From contig CAJUIR010000004.1 of the NCBI GenBank assembly GCA_910586655.1, forward strand, positions 40,782 to 104,781: a DNA stretch of 64,000 nucleotides, given 5' to 3'. Position numbers and translations under genes: made by a program. Positions 28,501 through 36,648 of the stretch are shown here, in pieces. The DNA comes from an uncultured Christensenellaceae bacterium. GTDB taxonomy: Bacteria > Bacillota > Clostridia > Christensenellales > Borkfalkiaceae. The stretch's first letter is position 1. Every line of letters starts with the position of its first letter. The notes beneath the pieces are model-generated. The model did not search any database. It had not been told where the DNA came from and was given only the letters and a program-made list of their open reading frames with translations.

Positions 28501-30044
28501 TGGGTGCTTACTCGTTTGCAAGTGCGCCCATCAAGGTGCTTGAAATTCCCGTAATGGAAATCATCGGACCGTTCGCGTTTGCAGGCACCAGTATTACGAC
28601 GGTTGAAATACCCAAAACGCTGGGGCTCACCTATGAAGATTTCTACGACAGAGTAGACGACTTCGGCGTCATATTCGAACGTCGCGGCAGATACTTTTAC
28701 GCGTTCGGCGAGGGCGCGTTTGCCTCGATCAAAACGTTTAAAACCGTCACCGTCGAAAAGGGCAACGAGCATTTCTTTACCGATGAAAAAGGCGTCCTGT
28801 ACGGAATCATTTCTGGAACCAGAGAAAACGGAACTTACATGGTGCTCCAGTATCCTGCGGCAAATTCGCAGAATGCGGACAACAGTTATTCCATTCTTGA
28901 AAATACCGTCAGAATCGGCGACGGCGCTTTCTACTCGGCAAGCGGGCTTGACGAAATTCACATTCCCTATACGGTGAAGCAAATCGGCAGTTTTGCGTTC
29001 TTCCTCTGTACGGCGAAGACCTATGTTTTCGAAAGCGTGGAGGCGCCGGTGCTGGAAGCAACTTACAGTCTTCCTGTCGGCGCGGGCGACGACTTTGTTG
29101 CCGCGACGCAGTATTTCGGAATGTACTATTCCAACTTCTACAATTACGTTGTGCTTACGGTTCTGGGCAATGCGGATTTCAAACTTACGATCGTCCGTCC
29201 CGAAAACGGATCGGGCTATTCGAGCGTCATCTGGAACGGGTTCTTCTCCGCAACCGAACTGAGCGAATATGCCGCGGAAGAGTATACGCTTAAAGTCGAA
29301 CAAACGATCGCGGCGCTGCCCGCGCTTGACGACGTGAAGGCGCACGTTTCGACTCTTGCGAGCGGCGCGGAAAAACTTGCCTATCTGACGGCGCTCAGCA
29401 AAGATCAGATCAGCGTAGCAAGAAAACAGTATAACGATATTACTTCCGACCGTCAGCGCGCGATGATCGCGTCTTCGTTCGATAAGTTGGTTGCGCTGGA
29501 AGGTTACGTTCGCGAAACGCGCGTTTCGCTCGGCGACAGTATCACGCTTGAAGAAAAACTGATTGCGGTCACGCCTCCCAACCGGAATTATTATGTGGGT
29601 CAGAAATTCGATCCCTCCGGTATGGTGTTAAAGGCAATCTATTCGGATTCCTCCGAAGTACTGCTTACGATCGACGATCTGACGCTTGTCAGCGGAAAAG
29701 TAAATAAAGCGTTTACGCTTGAAGACGAAGACTCCGAAATCGTTTATCGGTTCGGGAACGACAAGAGCGGCTATGCGACTTATACCGTGTACATTTCGGT
29801 TTCCGAAAAGCCTGCGGGCAGCGAAGGTAACGGATTGAGCGCGGGTGCGATCGCAGGGATTTGTATCGGCGTTGCGGCGGTGATCGCAGGTGCGGCGGCA
29901 GCGGCGTTCGTTCTGTTGAATCAACGCAAAAAACAACAGCCCAAGCAAAAGGCGCAATCCGAACGGGAAGAAACGGAAGAAGCAGCGGCGGCAGACGCGA
30001 ACGAGAGTTCCGCAGACGATAAGAATCCCCCGTCCGAGCCGTAA
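22548..30044 (+). CDS. Giant lactocepin-like subtilisin (S8) cell-surface protease with leucine-rich repeats
   Basis: 2498 residues. A signal peptide (residues 1 to about 37, ending TALAS) leads into an I9-type propeptide at about 80-185. The S8 domain has Asp216 in DTGLD, His287 in HGTHVAG and Ser640 in GTSMAAP, so the triad is complete. A PA domain is inserted near 490-585. An Fn3-like domain of C5a-peptidase/lactocepin type follows near 740-860, then further beta domains and a Big_2-like domain near 1298-1375. A BspA-like LRR_5 array spans about 1380-2170, with a Big_3-like domain near 2325-2420. A membrane helix lies near 2432-2458, followed by a charged cytoplasmic tail. It would cut proteins at the cell surface. 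The Opp peptide transporter lies directly downstream. An upstream in-frame start at 22452 lies in the promoter and is rejected. Confidence 0.9.
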   Translation: MKKMIRKTMMRGCSFAMAAMLATGLAFLDPKTALASVTAGKVGGTATLTDVSDRFSTEALRSQYMNSDAVKENVSVRNEERWVIVDFGETCLFDDFEETSYVETFSEYMNTTAAQNLKAQIERSHSAFLNRLSASGVSYEYKYSYTALNNGVAIKVKNRDVATVRSMGEVKEVYSSEAYGVPTVAVSNNANVYTTGIYNTKDIEQKGEGMVAAILDTGLDYTHPAFATQPDSPSMTKDSVAEKITGLESYKRGGVQSVNDVYLSAKVPYAYDYADDDTEVYPSYSTHGTHVAGIVAGQDDSKVVNEETGETFIGVAPQAQLVICKVFTDDLESKAVGGANTIDVLESLADCVTLGVDSINMSLGQSSGFSQEGYAQAGVLQDVYDRVEKAGVSLVVAAGNEYSSGFGGTFGTNLTSNPDSGTVGSPSTYDGALSVAAISGQPSHYFSVNQDENKVAFMTESSDANGKAYDFLDLLYEKMGADKNEELTLDYIVIGGVGRASNYNTTSVKNALRGGRTVAVVKRGDISFAEKVQYAKSAGAAACIIYNNVSGNIRMTLGEVNEPIPTVSINMDAGKMLVDSATANKGKITFSHNWSAGPFMTDFSSWGPNPDLKLKPEITAHGGEITSSVPGGYEVQSGTSMAAPNMTGATTLLRQYVKSEYGLEGKELNNRVNQLLMSTATMARNEEGNPYSPRKQGAGLANISDAIKTEAYLTAENNYFGDNSTRDPKPKIELGDDPEKKGVYEFSFKVNSISDKPLTYRPETYVMTESLSTDEKTVAEKAYMLNDSSTIVYRVNGQEVDTVTVPAHGELEISVTVTLEKAARDYLDKTFENGMYLEGFVRLTTSDSESVELGIPYLAFYGDWLKAPLFDYSIYEVEASKADKTVEEEDKIKASGAASRPYGLYNDEKYVITLGSYLYEMPSNYTDILPTEDHAALSCYNMEGKRSIYQLYSLNAGLLRSAKKMEVTISDAVTGEVVYNYVEENVRKSYSAGGSNNGSHIMLKIDPMTWDMSNNRTYVATFKGILDYGDGSREITTERNSYSFRFTVDTESPRVLETRIRFEPYEENRVTKYRIYLDADVYDNHYAMSLLPCYMNENLLDEDGNPMLTLISELPIPIYSQKGGVTTVTYEITDCYEEYLLKDNFYLNVNDYAFNESIFQLHYNEVTEYPEYLTLKTDDKLKTEYDQGSYPVYSLTLEQYENYTVEALSGLPENTAITALNFDVSGDVVCKDNQLFTAQASGSGTVFIRVGKQTLAQINVNIVQGTRAKPIIERVKLSPMLNGGHALVPLSGGEIELKPNMTRQIQANVEPWYTESIYKPVYEYSSSDVKSVVVNENGEITTLAKGYSYITISVKGNNAPPVRVKITVEDELDITNNTLYNYYGGAYCEIPDSKNIMAIDEEAFKDNKLVETVILPISLTSLPENCFSGCDNLKRVVISAECKIINENAFRGLKNLEVIELREAEDKITGENYPGTLTIGRHAFDGCTSLKTITNPTRITTAYDYAFAGCTALEEIDLSGLRTAGKHVFDGCTNLETVTVSQTTRFGSYMFNNCEKLTQAEYYGDSIPDYLFNGCTQLASFTFRSDAVSYLGAYAFADTALTQVTLPNGTYKLGDHAFANCANLNTVTLSAKTDVSFGTSVFKDCGAFAFSGASDTLSVVDGALVRGSTLVLVPFASGEYTIAGGITAIGSGAFAGTAVTSVDLSGISEIGEYAFAESAIQTVDLSGLNVVSDGAFYACASLNDVTFSNATTRIGDYAFAQCGKLAKKIVLPAVTEIGNHAFDSTPIIGITGDQIQSVGNYAFYGHNFITDASNTVALPALESVGDFAFARNLNYKGSASNYGKGFTAMSLGPVKQMGQYVFADCLLTSVTFADGTSEIGDFAFVSSKITMDTILNEGVSTANIKIANVTIPASVEKIGDFAFLYASNLVSDKIDLSGVKSIGAGAFWLCGKITDLDLSNAERIGDYAFEQSGLTEARLLNAVQVGAYSFASAPIKVLEIPVMEIIGPFAFAGTSITTVEIPKTLGLTYEDFYDRVDDFGVIFERRGRYFYAFGEGAFASIKTFKTVTVEKGNEHFFTDEKGVLYGIISGTRENGTYMVLQYPAANSQNADNSYSILENTVRIGDGAFYSASGLDEIHIPYTVKQIGSFAFFLCTAKTYVFESVEAPVLEATYSLPVGAGDDFVAATQYFGMYYSNFYNYVVLTVLGNADFKLTIVRPENGSGYSSVIWNGFFSATELSEYAAEEYTLKVEQTIAALPALDDVKAHVSTLASGAEKLAYLTALSKDQISVARKQYNDITSDRQRAMIASSFDKLVALEGYVRETRVSLGDSITLEEKLIAVTPPNRNYYVGQKFDPSGMVLKAIYSDSSEVLLTIDDLTLVSGKVNKAFTLEDEDSEIVYRFGNDKSGYATYTVYISVSEKPAGSEGNGLSAGAIAGICIGVAAVIAGAAAAAFVLLNQRKKQQPKQKAQSEREETEEAAAADANESSADDKNPPSEP
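26690..29060 (+). repeat. Leucine-rich-repeat array (BspA/LRR_5 type) within the protease
   Basis: About 790 codons of degenerate units of roughly 20-24 residues. They share the pattern IGDYAF or LGDHAFANC followed by a LxxVTLP-type strand. These are protein-level repeats; the DNA is not closely repeated. In other bacteria LRR_5 modules bind host or matrix proteins, so this region may dock substrates for the protease. Confidence 0.8.
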
Positions 30045-30049
30045 AATTA

Positions 30050-30078
30050 TTGACAAAAAACGGATCGGGAGTTATAAT
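30050..30078 (+). promoter_or_regulatory. Promoter of the lipoprotein-opp operon
   Basis: TTGACA (30050-30055), 17 bases, TATAAT (30073-30078): a consensus promoter five bases after the protease stop codon. The first possible start codon in this frame (TTG 30050) is part of the -35 box, which supports the GTG start at 30110. Confidence 0.85.
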
Positions 30079-30109
30079 AATACAAATTACGAAAATCGGA
30101 GAAGCGGCA

Positions 30110-31249
30110 GTGAAACACGCAAAGTTAAAATCGGTACTCATCGCGTCGGCGGCGGTAACCTTCGGGTTGGCGCTCGTCGGCTGCGGCGTCGGAAATCCTT
30201 CTTACGATTATAAAGTGACGTTCGATTACAACGTCGGGTCGCTCAGCGACCACGAGATCACGAGCCAGTATCTTGCCGTACAGGAGAACTCGCTGATCGT
30301 GAAATACCCCAAAGAAGACGATTCCGACTTCCGTCTGAAAACGATTGAAGGGTATGATTTCGACGGCTGGTATTTCCCCGTCCTTGACGGCGAGGGAAAA
30401 CCCGTTATCGGAGAGGACGGTCGGGTGCAGTTAAAAGAACGAATCGACTTTGCCACTTACCGCGTGACAAGCGACGTTACGCTGTATGCGAATTTTGCCG
30501 TGAAGTATAAACTTACCGTGCTGGGAAAGACCGAAGACGGCGAAGATCTGACGCTGAAAAACGAAACGGTTTACCGCGGCGCGATGGGTACGCAGCAGAG
30601 CGAGCCGTTCGGAACGGAGGCGGCGCGCGCAGACGGTTATACGCTCGTGGAATATTACGAAGACGAAGCCTTGACGCAGAAATTCTCGTTCCCGTACACT
30701 TACGGAGAAGAAGACAAAACGATTTATGCGAAATTCCTGCAAGGCGACTGGAATCTTGTCGAAACACCCGATCAGTTTAATTCGGCTTTGAGAGACGAAA
30801 AGAACATATACCTGCGATCCGATCTCGATTATACCGACGTCAAGTGGACTGCTCGCGCTTACTCGGGCAAGATCCGCGGCAACGGACATACGGTTTCCAA
30901 TATCGCCTGCGAATGGACGGGACGCAGAGGAGATTACGACTTCTATTTGTTCCGTTTCCTCGGCGCAGGTTTCGAAGTGCACGATCTTACGTTTGAAAAC
31001 GTCATGCTTCGGTTTACCGCAAGCGTGAATCCCATGAACGAAACGGGATATCAGGTTTCCGCATTTGCCGGCATCATTCAAAACGGCGCGGTGTTCGACG
31101 GCTTTGCCTATTCGTGCGTGCTTGAAATCGAACGGTTGGCGGGCGCTGCGAACGCGGACGTCTACGCGTATGAAATCTGTAAAGATCCGCCCGAAGATCT
31201 CAACCGTCAGTTCTTTGACGTCACGATCAACGGCGACTACAAACAGTAA
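30110..31249 (+). CDS. Lipoprotein with InlB-type repeat, first gene of the opp operon
   Basis: 379 residues from GTG 30110, with GGAGAAG six bases upstream. The signal peptide ends in the lipobox LVGC with Cys25 as the lipid anchor. Residues about 30-160 resemble Listeria-Bacteroides (InlB B-type, Flg_new) repeats, with an FDYNVG strand and a GYDFDGWYF strand, and a second partial copy follows. The C-terminal part has IRGNGHTVSNI, reminiscent of GLUG or beta-helix repeats. The function is unknown; it may be a surface-binding partner or accessory of the peptide transporter. It is the first gene behind a strong promoter, 36 bases upstream of oppA. Confidence 0.75.
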   Translation: MKHAKLKSVLIASAAVTFGLALVGCGVGNPSYDYKVTFDYNVGSLSDHEITSQYLAVQENSLIVKYPKEDDSDFRLKTIEGYDFDGWYFPVLDGEGKPVIGEDGRVQLKERIDFATYRVTSDVTLYANFAVKYKLTVLGKTEDGEDLTLKNETVYRGAMGTQQSEPFGTEAARADGYTLVEYYEDEALTQKFSFPYTYGEEDKTIYAKFLQGDWNLVETPDQFNSALRDEKNIYLRSDLDYTDVKWTARAYSGKIRGNGHTVSNIACEWTGRRGDYDFYLFRFLGAGFEVHDLTFENVMLRFTASVNPMNETGYQVSAFAGIIQNGAVFDGFAYSCVLEIERLAGAANADVYAYEICKDPPEDLNRQFFDVTINGDYKQ

Positions 31250-31285
31250 AAATCAATCAGTTCTTAAATATAAGGAGATCAGTTT

Positions 31286-33925
31286 ATGAGTAAAATTAAG
31301 TATGCGGTTCGCGTTGGGTTAGGCGCGCTTCTTGCAACCTCCGTCGCGCTTACCGCAGTCGGCTGCGGCGGGGACAACGGTCCTTCCCAATACGATCCCG
31401 AAACGCGTCCGTTGGTGCTTTCCACCAGCAAGCCCGATGAAGTTTTCAACCCTTTCTTCTCGACGTCGGCGGTAGATACTTCACTCATCGCGATGACGCA
31501 GGTAAGCCTTCTTTCCACCGATAAGAACGGCGGAATCGTCTGCGGCGAAAATGAGAATTCCGTTGCGCTCGATTATTCTGTCCGCGAAGCGACGGAAGGC
31601 GGGAAACAATTTACTTATTATCAGTTCATTATCAAAAAGGGCATTCAGTTTTCAGACGGCGTGCCTCTTACCATCAACGACGTACTGTTCAATTTCTACG
31701 TCTATCTCGATCCTGCCTATACGGGATCCGCTACGATCTATTCTACCGACATCGTAGGGCTTGCGGCATACCGTACGCAAAACCCCGATGCGAACAAAGA
31801 TTCTGCCGAGGCGTTTGAAGAAGATTTCCGGATGCAGGGACAGCAGCGGATCGACAATCAGATCCAATACGTTAAGCAGAACAGCGATTTTACGCTTCCG
31901 AACGACAAACCCGGCGATCCCGCGGGCTATGACAAAGAGACGGCGGAAAAGGATTTCCAAACGGTATCCAAAACTTTCCGCGAAGAACTGAGTTCCGATT
32001 ATAACGCCATTTCTTCCTCGATCGATTCTTACAAAGAAACGTACGGCTTTACGGATATCTGGCAGGTCTTTTTGACCAACGACGGCGGTTACGATTTCTA
32101 TAAGAAAAAACCGAACGGCGAATATGAAAAAGACGAAAACAACAACTTTATCTTCGATCCTGCTTCCGACGAAGCGGAAGCCTGCATGAGCGAGTTGAAC
32201 GAATATCTGAGCGAGCAGGGCATCTCCTCGGGCGACGCAGGATATGCCGAAGCAGTTAAAAACTGGGCGGTAGATACCGTGTTTATGAACTATATCGGCG
32301 AAACGATTGCCCGCACCGACAGCACGCAGTACGAAATCGTACTCAGATACATGGCTACCGCTTCCACCGTGCTTGCCGCGTTTACAGCCGAGGCAAAGGA
32401 AAATTATTTCGCGCAATACGAAAGCGATCTTCCCGTCCCTACGATCACGGGCATTACGGCGCTTAAAGGCAATGAATTCAAAAAGTCTGACGTAAGCACC
32501 GGTTCCTCTTATACTTCCGATTACGACATGCTCCAAATCAAGATCAACGGGATCGACCCTAAAGCGGTTTTCAACTTTGCGGTTACGGTCGCTCCCATGC
32601 ACTATTACGGTTCGGAGAATTACGTCAGCAAGCGTACGGGTCAGGTCGTAAATTACAAAGAGTTCAACGCTGCGGCAGGCAATTTCGGCGTTGCTTATAA
32701 CGAAACGGATTTCATGAACGACGTCGTAAGAAATACCGACAAACTCGGCGTTCCCGTCGGCGCGGGCGTCTACAAGGCGAGCAACGCGAACGGCGACGAT
32801 GCGAATATTACGAGTTCGGGATTCATGTCGAACGGTATTATTTACTACAAACGCAACGATTATTTCGAGACCGTCGGTTCGGGTCTCAACAATGCAAAAA
32901 TCAAATTGCTGCGCTATCAGGTCATCGAATCCGACCAGATCATTTCTTCGTTGAATAACGGATCGATCGATTTCGGCGAACCGAGCGCAACCGATACCAA
33001 CCAGAAGGCGCTTGCCAAGAATATTACTGGCAAAGCGGTCTGGACGAACGGTTACGGTTACGTGGGCGTCAACGCGCGCTTTGTTCCCAACATCAACGTG
33101 CGCCGCGCCATCATGAAAGCAATGGATACTTCCATCATTACCGACGACTATTACAAGGGCGGCTTTGCGGAAGTGATTTACCGCTCCATGTCTACGCAGA
33201 GTTGGGCGTTCCCCGATAACGGCAGAACGGTCTACACTTCTAAAAACGGCACGTCCTATAAGTTCGACAGGTCGGGCGAAGATATTCAGAAACTGTTGGA
33301 CAAAGTATTAAAAGAAAACGGCGGAACTTACGACGTAGGATCAAACGGACTTTATACCAACGGCAAAGATACGCTCGATTATACGTTCACCATTGCAGGC
33401 GGTTCGAAAGATCACCCCGCGTATAAAATGTTCTTGAAGGCGGCGGATATTCTCAACAATTCCTGCCACGGCATCCGCGTAAAAGTAGAAACTTCGCAGA
33501 CTGCGCTTACCGATCTGACTTCGGGAAAATTGCAGGTTTGGGCAGCGGCTTGGATCTCCGCGATCGACCCTGATATGTATCAGTTATATCATAAAGACTC
33601 TAATGCTTCGAGCATCAAGAACTGGGGTTACGACTATATCATGGCGGACAAGAAGTTGTACGAAACCGAATGGAGCATTGTCGACGAGTTGAGTACGGTC
33701 ATCGAAGAAGCGCGTGAAACCAACGCGAAGGACGAACGGAAATCCCGTTATTCGACGGCGCTTGATCTGGTAATGGAACTTGCGGTGGACCTGCCTACCT
33801 ATCAGAGAAAAGACCTGTTCGCTTACAATTCCAACGTCATCGATAAGGATACGTTGCAGCCCGAGAAAGATCTCAACGCATACAACGGACCTCTTGCGCG
33901 GATCTGGGAAGTGAACTTCAACTAA
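31286..33925 (+). CDS. oppA: Oligopeptide-binding lipoprotein of the ABC transporter (SBP family 5), enlarged
   Basis: 879 residues against about 500-600 for typical OppA/DppA. The lipobox AVGC places Cys27 at the mature N-terminus. The SBP_bac_5 signature appears as IQFSDGVPLTINDVLFN, and the C-terminal half (YGYVGVNARFVPNINVRRAIMKA, then AWISAIDPDMYQLY) is typical of peptide-binding proteins. Between residues about 160 and 425 lies an extra, mostly polar helical stretch with DENNN-type linkers. Its role would be capture of oligopeptides outside the membrane and delivery to OppBC. An AAGGAGA ribosome binding site precedes the ATG. A stable hairpin follows the gene. Confidence 0.92.
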   Translation: MSKIKYAVRVGLGALLATSVALTAVGCGGDNGPSQYDPETRPLVLSTSKPDEVFNPFFSTSAVDTSLIAMTQVSLLSTDKNGGIVCGENENSVALDYSVREATEGGKQFTYYQFIIKKGIQFSDGVPLTINDVLFNFYVYLDPAYTGSATIYSTDIVGLAAYRTQNPDANKDSAEAFEEDFRMQGQQRIDNQIQYVKQNSDFTLPNDKPGDPAGYDKETAEKDFQTVSKTFREELSSDYNAISSSIDSYKETYGFTDIWQVFLTNDGGYDFYKKKPNGEYEKDENNNFIFDPASDEAEACMSELNEYLSEQGISSGDAGYAEAVKNWAVDTVFMNYIGETIARTDSTQYEIVLRYMATASTVLAAFTAEAKENYFAQYESDLPVPTITGITALKGNEFKKSDVSTGSSYTSDYDMLQIKINGIDPKAVFNFAVTVAPMHYYGSENYVSKRTGQVVNYKEFNAAAGNFGVAYNETDFMNDVVRNTDKLGVPVGAGVYKASNANGDDANITSSGFMSNGIIYYKRNDYFETVGSGLNNAKIKLLRYQVIESDQIISSLNNGSIDFGEPSATDTNQKALAKNITGKAVWTNGYGYVGVNARFVPNINVRRAIMKAMDTSIITDDYYKGGFAEVIYRSMSTQSWAFPDNGRTVYTSKNGTSYKFDRSGEDIQKLLDKVLKENGGTYDVGSNGLYTNGKDTLDYTFTIAGGSKDHPAYKMFLKAADILNNSCHGIRVKVETSQTALTDLTSGKLQVWAAAWISAIDPDMYQLYHKDSNASSIKNWGYDYIMADKKLYETEWSIVDELSTVIEEARETNAKDERKSRYSTALDLVMELAVDLPTYQRKDLFAYNSNVIDKDTLQPEKDLNAYNGPLARIWEVNFN

Positions 33926-33947
33926 CTTACAAAATAGCATTGAAAGA

Positions 33948-33973
33948 GGAAAGGCGGGCTTGCTCGTCTTTCC
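33948..33973 (+). other. Intra-operon hairpin after oppA
   Basis: An 11-bp stem with two G-T pairs and a four-base CTTG loop lies between oppA and oppB. No T-run follows, so it is not a normal terminator. Such hairpins often protect the mRNA of the abundant binding protein from 3' decay. Confidence 0.6.
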
Positions 33974-33992
33974 CCCGTAAAAGGCGGTGTGC

Positions 33993-35444
33993 ATGGATTT
34001 ATTGAGATACATAGTAAAGCGTGTGCTTTTGGCGATACTGATTTTATTCGGCGTGTCGATCATCATCTACGGACTTTCCCGTATGATGCCCGTCGATTAT
34101 GTGGACAATCAGTATGCTTCTTCCGTGAGCCAAGGCAAAATGAAGCAGGAGGACGTGGATCGTATCAAAGAAATTTACGGTCTTTATGTGCCGGACGCAT
34201 ATCTTTCCGTGCAACTTGACAAAAGCCACGTTTACGGCGAAAAGAAATTTACCAAAACAACGAAAAAAGATACGTTTGAACGCGTGGAAGATGGGGTCGT
34301 TCGTTTGGAGGCATGGTATTCGGGTTCTTACGATTATAAAGATTACCGGATCTACCTCAACACCGAACCGGATTACATCGACGGAGTGAAGACGGAGATC
34401 CCCACTACTTACGAACTTTACGAAGTTCACGTACTCGGGTTCAACTGGGGCGAGGGCGAAGAAGACGGTTCGGAAGGCGAAGGATCCGACGACGAGGAAC
34501 AGGACACGATCATCACTGCCGACGAGGAGAAAATTCTGATCGAGTCGGGCGAATGGTCGGTCGACGAGAACGGCAACGTTGTGATCACCGTAGGAGCAAA
34601 CACGTTCGGCATGGCGGTAAAATACCGTGCGGCGACGTTCGGCGAAAAACTCGGCAGCATTCTCGGAAGTTATTTTAATTGGCTCGGAAACCTCATGAAA
34701 GGGGATTTGGGCGTATCATTCAAATATAAGAAACCCGTCGGACAAGTGATCGTGGACAACATGGGTATTTCCTTCGGGATCGCCTTTGTTGCCACTATTT
34801 TGCAATTTGTAATCGCCATTCCGCTCGGCATCAAAGCGGCGACTCATCAATACGGCGTGGTCGACTATACCGTAACCATTCTTACCATGATCGGCATCAG
34901 TTTGCCCACGTTCTTCTTGGCGGCGATCATGATACGCGTCTTTTCGGTCGGGTTGGGGATATTCCCCGTTAACGGATTGCTAAGTCCGCACCTCGTGGGC
35001 GCGTCATGGTTCCAGACGTTCGGCGACATGTTGTGGCATCTTATCCTGCCCATGTTCGTCCTCGTCATTCTCTCCGTCGGCTCTCTCATGCGCTATACGC
35101 GAACCAACACGCTCGAAGTGCTGAATGCCGACTACATCCGTACAGCGCGCGCAAAGGGATTGAGCGAAAAATCGGTCATTTATAAACATGCATTCCGCAA
35201 CACCATGATCCCTCTCGTTACGCTGATGGCGGGCATGCTTCCATCTTTGTTCAGCGGCGCAATGATCACGGAAACGGTATTTGCAATTCCGGGAATCGGC
35301 TTAAAGGCGTACGATGCGCTTCTCGTTGCGGACGTACCGTTTATTATGGGATATAACATGTTCCTTGCCATTCTGACCGTTATCGGTACGTTGCTCAGCG
35401 ATATTATGTACGCGGTCGTCGATCCGCGCGTGAAACTGAAATAA
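33993..35444 (+). CDS. oppB: Oligopeptide ABC transporter permease (OppB) with acidic extracytoplasmic insertion
   Basis: 483 residues from ATG 33993, preceded by AAAGGCGG; typical OppB has about 310-330. The first helix (LLRYIVKRVLLAILILFGVS) and the C-terminal five-helix permease core are normal. The core includes the EAA loop with DYIRTARAKGLSEKSVIYKHAFRN, which contacts the ATPase. Between residues about 60 and 215, in the first external loop, lies an added domain containing an acidic run (GEGEEDGSEGEGSDDEEQD near residues 152-170). After it the family sequence resumes with NWLGNLMKGDLGVSF. The insertion may interact with the equally enlarged OppA or with the wall. Confidence 0.92.
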   Translation: MDLLRYIVKRVLLAILILFGVSIIIYGLSRMMPVDYVDNQYASSVSQGKMKQEDVDRIKEIYGLYVPDAYLSVQLDKSHVYGEKKFTKTTKKDTFERVEDGVVRLEAWYSGSYDYKDYRIYLNTEPDYIDGVKTEIPTTYELYEVHVLGFNWGEGEEDGSEGEGSDDEEQDTIITADEEKILIESGEWSVDENGNVVITVGANTFGMAVKYRAATFGEKLGSILGSYFNWLGNLMKGDLGVSFKYKKPVGQVIVDNMGISFGIAFVATILQFVIAIPLGIKAATHQYGVVDYTVTILTMIGISLPTFFLAAIMIRVFSVGLGIFPVNGLLSPHLVGASWFQTFGDMLWHLILPMFVLVILSVGSLMRYTRTNTLEVLNADYIRTARAKGLSEKSVIYKHAFRNTMIPLVTLMAGMLPSLFSGAMITETVFAIPGIGLKAYDALLVADVPFIMGYNMFLAILTVIGTLLSDIMYAVVDPRVKLK

Positions 35445-35455
35445 GGAGGCGGAGT

Positions 35456-36646
35456 ATGGGTAGAAATAAAAAAACCGATTCGGAAACGCAAGCCGAACCG
35501 CAGGAAAACCCGCTGCTCGAACAGGAACCGCAGCCGGTCGTCCCCGAAGCGGGAACCGAACTGTCTGCGCCCGTCACTTCGGAAAGAGAGCCGAACGCGC
35601 CTTCGGCGGTTGCGGAAGGGGATGCGGAAGACGACGATTTAACGGAACTGGAAGCGGCAACCATGCGTACGCTCAGTCCCGCCCGTCTTGTTTTAAAACG
35701 GTTCTTCCGTTCCAAACTTTCCATCACGGGGCTTGTGATCCTCATCTTTTTATTTGTATTTTCTTTTTTCGGTCCGCTGTTCGGGTTTCTTCCTTTTATC
35801 TGGGGCGAACAGCAAATGGACGAAGACAATAAGCAAATGCAGGAATATCTGTCCGAGCCTTATACGGTCGTAGGCGAAGACGGGAAGGAATATACCGTTT
35901 ACGTCATTACTTATTCCGAACCGGGCAGTTATTTAAGCCCGTCCTCGCGTCACTGGCTGGGAACCGACGATCTGGGATTCGACGTATTTTCACGTTTGAT
36001 GTACGGCGGCAGGATCTCGCTTACCGTGGGATTTGTTGTTATTTTATTGGAAACGCTGGTCGGCATCATACTCGGCGGACTGGCGGGCTATTTCGGGAAA
36101 TGGGTCGATCAGTTGATCATGCGTATCGTCGATATCTTCAACTGTGTTCCCACCCTGCCGATGCTCATGATCACGGGCGTCGCGCTCGATTCGAGCGGTA
36201 TGGCAGGGCCGTCGAAACTATACGTGCTGATGGCAATGCTGACGCTATTCGGCTGGGCGGGTACCGCGCGGCTGGTGCGGGGGCAGATTCTGTCGCTGCG
36301 GGAACAGGACTTCATGGTTTCCGCCGAGGCGAGCGGTCTGCCCGTATGGCGAAAAATTTTCAAACATCTGATCCCCAACGTTATGCCGCAACTGATCGTA
36401 ACCATGACGCTGGGATTGGGAAGCGTCATTCTGATGGAGGCGACGCTGGGGTATCTCGGGATCGGGTTGCCCACGCAGTACGCCACTTGGGGCAATATGA
36501 TCAACGCGGCGGCGAACAACACCGTGCTTACGCTGTATCCCAACTTGTGGATCGCGCCCGGTATCTGTATCGTGCTTGCCGTATTGGGCTTTAACTTCGT
36601 AGGAGACGGACTGAGGGACGCGTTTGACCCGAAATCGAGGAGATAA
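35456..36646 (+). CDS. oppC: Oligopeptide ABC transporter permease (OppC)
   Basis: 396 residues with a consensus AAGGAGG before the ATG. The first about 75 residues are an acidic, proline- and glutamate-rich cytoplasmic extension that most OppC proteins lack. The first helix begins near residue 90. An external loop of about 50 residues then leads to the conserved HWLGTDDLGFDVFSRLMYGGRISL entry of the permease core. The EAA loop is DFMVSAEASGLPVWRKIFKHLIPN. It pairs with OppB to form the channel. Confidence 0.92.
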   Translation: MGRNKKTDSETQAEPQENPLLEQEPQPVVPEAGTELSAPVTSEREPNAPSAVAEGDAEDDDLTELEAATMRTLSPARLVLKRFFRSKLSITGLVILIFLFVFSFFGPLFGFLPFIWGEQQMDEDNKQMQEYLSEPYTVVGEDGKEYTVYVITYSEPGSYLSPSSRHWLGTDDLGFDVFSRLMYGGRISLTVGFVVILLETLVGIILGGLAGYFGKWVDQLIMRIVDIFNCVPTLPMLMITGVALDSSGMAGPSKLYVLMAMLTLFGWAGTARLVRGQILSLREQDFMVSAEASGLPVWRKIFKHLIPNVMPQLIVTMTLGLGSVILMEATLGYLGIGLPTQYATWGNMINAAANNTVLTLYPNLWIAPGICIVLAVLGFNFVGDGLRDAFDPKSRR

Positions 36647-36648
36647 CG

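Noticed and set aside
26690..29060. Repeats in the protease as a CRISPR-like or DNA repeat array
   Set aside because: Units are conserved only at protein level, vary in length and lie in frame within one gene.
30050..30109. TTG at 30050 as start of the opp-operon lipoprotein
   Set aside because: It is part of the -35 box, and it would put 20 extra residues before a complete lipoprotein signal that starts at GTG 30110 with a good ribosome binding site.
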